From: a bacterium
GTDB taxonomy: Bacteria > Planctomycetota > Planctomycetia > Pirellulales > Pirellulaceae
Reading direction: 5' to 3'
NCBI GenBank assembly: GCA_030432015.1
Contig: JAUIHJ010000389.1
Coordinates: 1 to 7,925 of the forward strand
Length of the DNA stretch: 7,925 nt
Part shown: one piece after another, positions 6,499 through 7,925 of the stretch
Layout: each line of letters starts with the position of its first letter
Position numbering within the stretch: position 1 is the stretch's first letter
Translations under genes and position numbers: made by a program
Notes under the pieces: generated by a model
The model's database searches: none
The model's input: the letters and a program-made list of their open reading frames with translations, nothing else
What the model was told of the DNA's origin: nothing

Positions 6499-6532
6499 GA
6501 AAAACCGCCTGTCGGCGAAAAAGGTGCCTGTC
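6499..6532. repeat. Two imperfect tandem REP-like units in the convergent gap
   Basis: GAAAAACCGCCTGTC (6499-6513) and GAAAAAGGTGCCTGTC (6517-6532) share the pattern GAAAAA-N2/3-GCCTGTC, 18 bases apart start to start. The first unit also forms a short hairpin, GGCGG-AAAAA-CCGCC (6495-6509). The complement of the second unit, GACAGGCACCTTTTTC, resembles dispersed intergenic repeats I recall from several bacterial genomes, including planctomycetes. That recollection needs a genome-wide count. The rest of the 175-base gap shows nothing else distinct. Confidence 0.45.
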
Positions 6533-6572
6533 CTGCTGACGGAGCGTGCGCTGCTGAATCGCGCTCGGCCAT

Positions 6573-7925
6573 CTAGGGACGCGGAATGCCGTCTTCCGAT
6601 CGGCGGTCACGTTGCTGACGACGCTCACGCCGTTCCGGCTCGACGCGATCGGTGGCCCGCCGGGCGGGATAAGCGGGAACCACCCTCGGCGGTGATTCGT
6701 TGACCGGCATGGCGGCCGCTGCGAGTTCGACCTGGGGCGCCGATGGCGGTGCTTCCTCGCCCTGCCTGCGTTGCGGATGGTGTTGCGGACCTGAATTGTG
6801 CGAGCCGGAATGGTCGGACGCGCGTCGGCCGAGTAAACGGTCGGTGGCGCGCCGCCCCACCGCTAGGTAATCCGCCCAACGTCGATCCTCGGTTGCCCCA
6901 GGAGGGAACAGCAGAAAGACCAGGCCAACCCCCGTCGCCAACCCACCTGCCATCCCGGCGATCATCATGACGGCGGTCGCCGGTCCTTCCGGGCGGTCAC
7001 CAACCACTGGCTCGTGCAAACGGGTCAGCAGGCTGGTCGACTGGGCAGCGCTGCGGCTCGCTTGCGCTTCCGCTAGGTCGTGTTGCGCTTGGAGAATAAT
7101 CTCGTTCCGCTGCCGAACGTCATCAACCAGATTGCTATATCGGACCCGCAATGCGGCAACCCGATTGAGTCGCGCCTGCAAATCGGCGTGTTGAGCATTG
7201 AGTGCCTCGAGGCGTCGCCGAATGACGCCCCCATCCCCTTCCAGCCCCCGCAAGGCGGAGGCGATTTCAGCGTGCAGACTCTGGCGGACTTCATGCTCAG
7301 ACCGTTCGGCGGCCTTGATCAGCGGGTGTCCATCTTGCATGTTGCCGCGAAGGGCAGAGGTCCGCAGTTGGGCGTCGACAAGGCCCTCTTTCAGTCGCCG
7401 GAGTCCGGGCTGCGACTCCAGAAGCCGGCTGGGGGTGGCCAGCAGCTCGCTAGGGTCCTGCTGCGCCCTTTCCAGAAGTTCGTGCAGTTGCTGGTTGGCC
7501 TCCATCTCCGAAGTGGCCTGTCGCAGTTCGGTCTTCACTTCATTCAGCCCCGATCGCAAGTTGCTGCTGCCGGCTCCTGATTCGTTCAAGCTCCGCAATT
7601 CGCCCAGATCGTTGCCGACCTCGCGTTCCATCGTTTCCAGTCGAACTGTCGCGGAATTCAACTCATTGGTCGCCAATCGCATCGACTCTTCCAGTTCGAC
7701 GATCAAGCTACCGGCTTTGGCGTTGCGCAGGTTGGCAAGCTCCTGTTGCACCTGATCGCAGAGCGCGGCGTTACGCTCGAGGGCGTCTTGACGACTATGT
7801 CCGCCAACGACCACGTACAGGACTTCCGTACGACCGAATTCAGCACCGTGGGGCGCATTGACATTGATCTGCTTTTGCATCGCTTCGATGTCCTTGGGCG
7901 TCGGCCATTGCGCTGGCGACCGGTG
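6573..7925 (-). CDS. Wzz/GumC-like polysaccharide chain-length determinant, C-terminal part (5'-partial) with Arg-rich tail
   Basis: The frame is open through the right edge; 15 residues (ending PKDIEA) precede the first ATG at 7880, so that ATG is probably internal and the N-terminal transmembrane helix and Wzz domain lie outside. Counting from that Met, there are heptad-like coiled-coil stretches at about 35-100 and 160-285, with a GumC-like GNMQDGHPLIKAA segment (179-191) between extended helices. A Pro-containing linker leads to one transmembrane helix (about 303-325) ending LLFPPG. The remaining 110 residues should be cytoplasmic. No BY-kinase domain is fused; instead the tail has three RRA(T/S)D motifs (343-347, 352-356, 407-411) and an Arg-rich end (417-427). 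Members of this family sit in the inner membrane and set the length of, or help export, capsule, exopolysaccharide or O-antigen. No glycosyltransferase or exporter partner is in view. A generic coiled-coil membrane protein is the alternative. Confidence 0.72.
   Translation of the reverse strand, partial: HRSPAQWPTPKDIEAMQKQINVNAPHGAEFGRTEVLYVVVGGHSRQDALERNAALCDQVQQELANLRNAKAGSLIVELEESMRLATNELNSATVRLETMEREVGNDLGELRSLNESGAGSSNLRSGLNEVKTELRQATSEMEANQQLHELLERAQQDPSELLATPSRLLESQPGLRRLKEGLVDAQLRTSALRGNMQDGHPLIKAAERSEHEVRQSLHAEIASALRGLEGDGGVIRRRLEALNAQHADLQARLNRVAALRVRYSNLVDDVRQRNEIILQAQHDLAEAQASRSAAQSTSLLTRLHEPVVGDRPEGPATAVMMIAGMAGGLATGVGLVFLLFPPGATEDRRWADYLAVGRRATDRLLGRRASDHSGSHNSGPQHHPQRRQGEEAPPSAPQVELAAAAMPVNESPPRVVPAYPARRATDRVEPERRERRQQRDRRSEDGIPRP

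Noticed and set aside
6477..6504. CCGCCG/CGGCGG hairpin (6477-6482 with 6494-6499) followed by A5, as a terminator for one of the convergent genes
   Set aside because: The A-run lies 3' of the stem on the plus strand, where a T-run would be needed. On the minus strand the T-run precedes the stem. Neither orientation fits an intrinsic terminator.
7878..7880. ATG 7880 as the true start of the GumC-like gene
   Set aside because: The frame stays open to the window edge with sensible protein sequence, and the expected N-terminal membrane helix and Wzz domain would be missing if the gene began here.

Overview
The window is a GC-rich bacterial chromosomal stretch with six protein-coding genes, two of them cut by the window edges. 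No RNA gene, insertion sequence, CRISPR array or phage gene is visible. The mix of genes fits a free-living aerobic or microaerobic bacterium, and the style of several proteins recalls Planctomycetota (Pirellulales-like): the MMPL/RND exporter, the stand-alone universal stress proteins, the LQCHFGQD methyltransferase and the GumC-like protein. This placement is an impression from family resemblance, not a demonstrated assignment.

Layout, left to right. (1) 2-1120 (+) is the C-terminal four fifths of an FAD/NADPH oxidoreductase of the GltA/NfnB type (glutamate synthase small-subunit family). (2) 1084-3462 (-) is a complete 792-residue MMPL/RND-superfamily membrane transporter, convergent with the first gene and overlapping its 3' end by 37 bases. 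(3) 3463-4054 is a long divergent intergenic region with two clear hairpins and no convincing gene. (4) 4055-4891 (+) is a tandem-domain universal stress protein (USP). (5) 4977-5477 (+) is a single-domain USP, preceded by a plausible promoter whose -35 box sits in an inverted repeat. (6) 5591-6397 (+) is a class I SAM-dependent methyltransferase. (7) 6398-6572 is a convergent gap with a small REP-like repeat. (8) 6573-7925 (-) is the C-terminal part of a Wzz/GumC-type polysaccharide chain-length protein with an unusual arginine-rich cytoplasmic tail.

The two USP genes form a stress-response pair and may share a transcript with the methyltransferase. The exporter and the chain-length protein are unrelated envelope genes on the opposite strand. 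I see no sign of a dedicated new multi-gene system. The points most worth a second look are the loss of acidic residues in one half of the exporter, the RRA(T/S)D tail of the GumC-like protein, the operator-like inverted repeat before the second usp gene, and the REP-like element at 6499-6532.
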